From contig JAFYGL010000529.1 in NCBI GenBank assembly GCA_017543165.1, forward strand, positions 1 through 5,634: 5,634 nucleotides of DNA, written 5' to 3'. Source of the stretch: Victivallales bacterium (GTDB lineage Bacteria; Verrucomicrobiota; Lentisphaeria; Oligosphaerales; Oligosphaeraceae). Shown here piece by piece: positions 5,633 through 5,634 of this stretch (positions are counted from its first letter, which is position 1; each line of letters begins with the position of its first letter). The position numbers and the translations under genes are program-made. The notes beneath the pieces are model-generated. The model saw only the letters and a list, made by a program, of their open reading frames with translations, ran no database searches and had not been told where the DNA came from.

Positions 5633-5634
5633 AC

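Overview
The window looks like a piece of a bacterial chromosome from the Lentisphaerota (Victivallis-like) or a close PVC relative. This is inferred from three features: a prepilin-like protein with an [18 protein letters not shown]-terminus and a C-terminal H-x9-DG motif, a very large DUF4838 / GH67-N-like exported protein, and an SGNH hydrolase with the N-terminal beta domain typical of that group. No rRNA, tRNA, CRISPR array or transposase gene was seen.

All real genes lie on the minus strand, so transcription runs from right to left. From the right: an AT-rich upstream region with a 20-bp imperfect inverted repeat (5563-5632); a divergent Gfo/Idh/MocA-like gene (5521-4697) whose first ~60 codons differ strongly in base composition from the rest; and a ~570-bp gap without a large gene (4129-4696). 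The gap holds a 128-bp near-perfect hairpin element flanked by 8-bp direct repeats, an extended -10 promoter, and a 40-codon small ORF that overlaps the next start. Then follow the DUF4838 multidomain protein (4125-1228), the prepilin-like protein (1175-414) and the beginning of an SGNH/GDSL hydrolase (378-1), which runs off the left edge.

The last three genes are 52 and 35 bp apart, with no terminator visible between them, so they read as one transcription unit. The likely theme is breakdown of a complex glycan. A secreted multidomain protein with two putative carbohydrate-binding modules sits with a surface pseudopilin-type protein and a GDSL-type esterase that could remove acyl groups. This is context inference; no substrate can be read from the sequence.

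The most notable non-gene signal is the hairpin element at 4470-4597. Its ends pair exactly, it is bracketed by AATCTAGC on both sides, and removing it with one copy of the repeat restores a smaller imperfect palindrome. This is what a MITE-like insertion into an existing hairpin would leave. A second notable point is the Gfo/Idh-like protein, which lacks a recognisable Rossmann glycine motif and the EKP catalytic motif and carries a cysteine-rich, AT-rich N-terminus.
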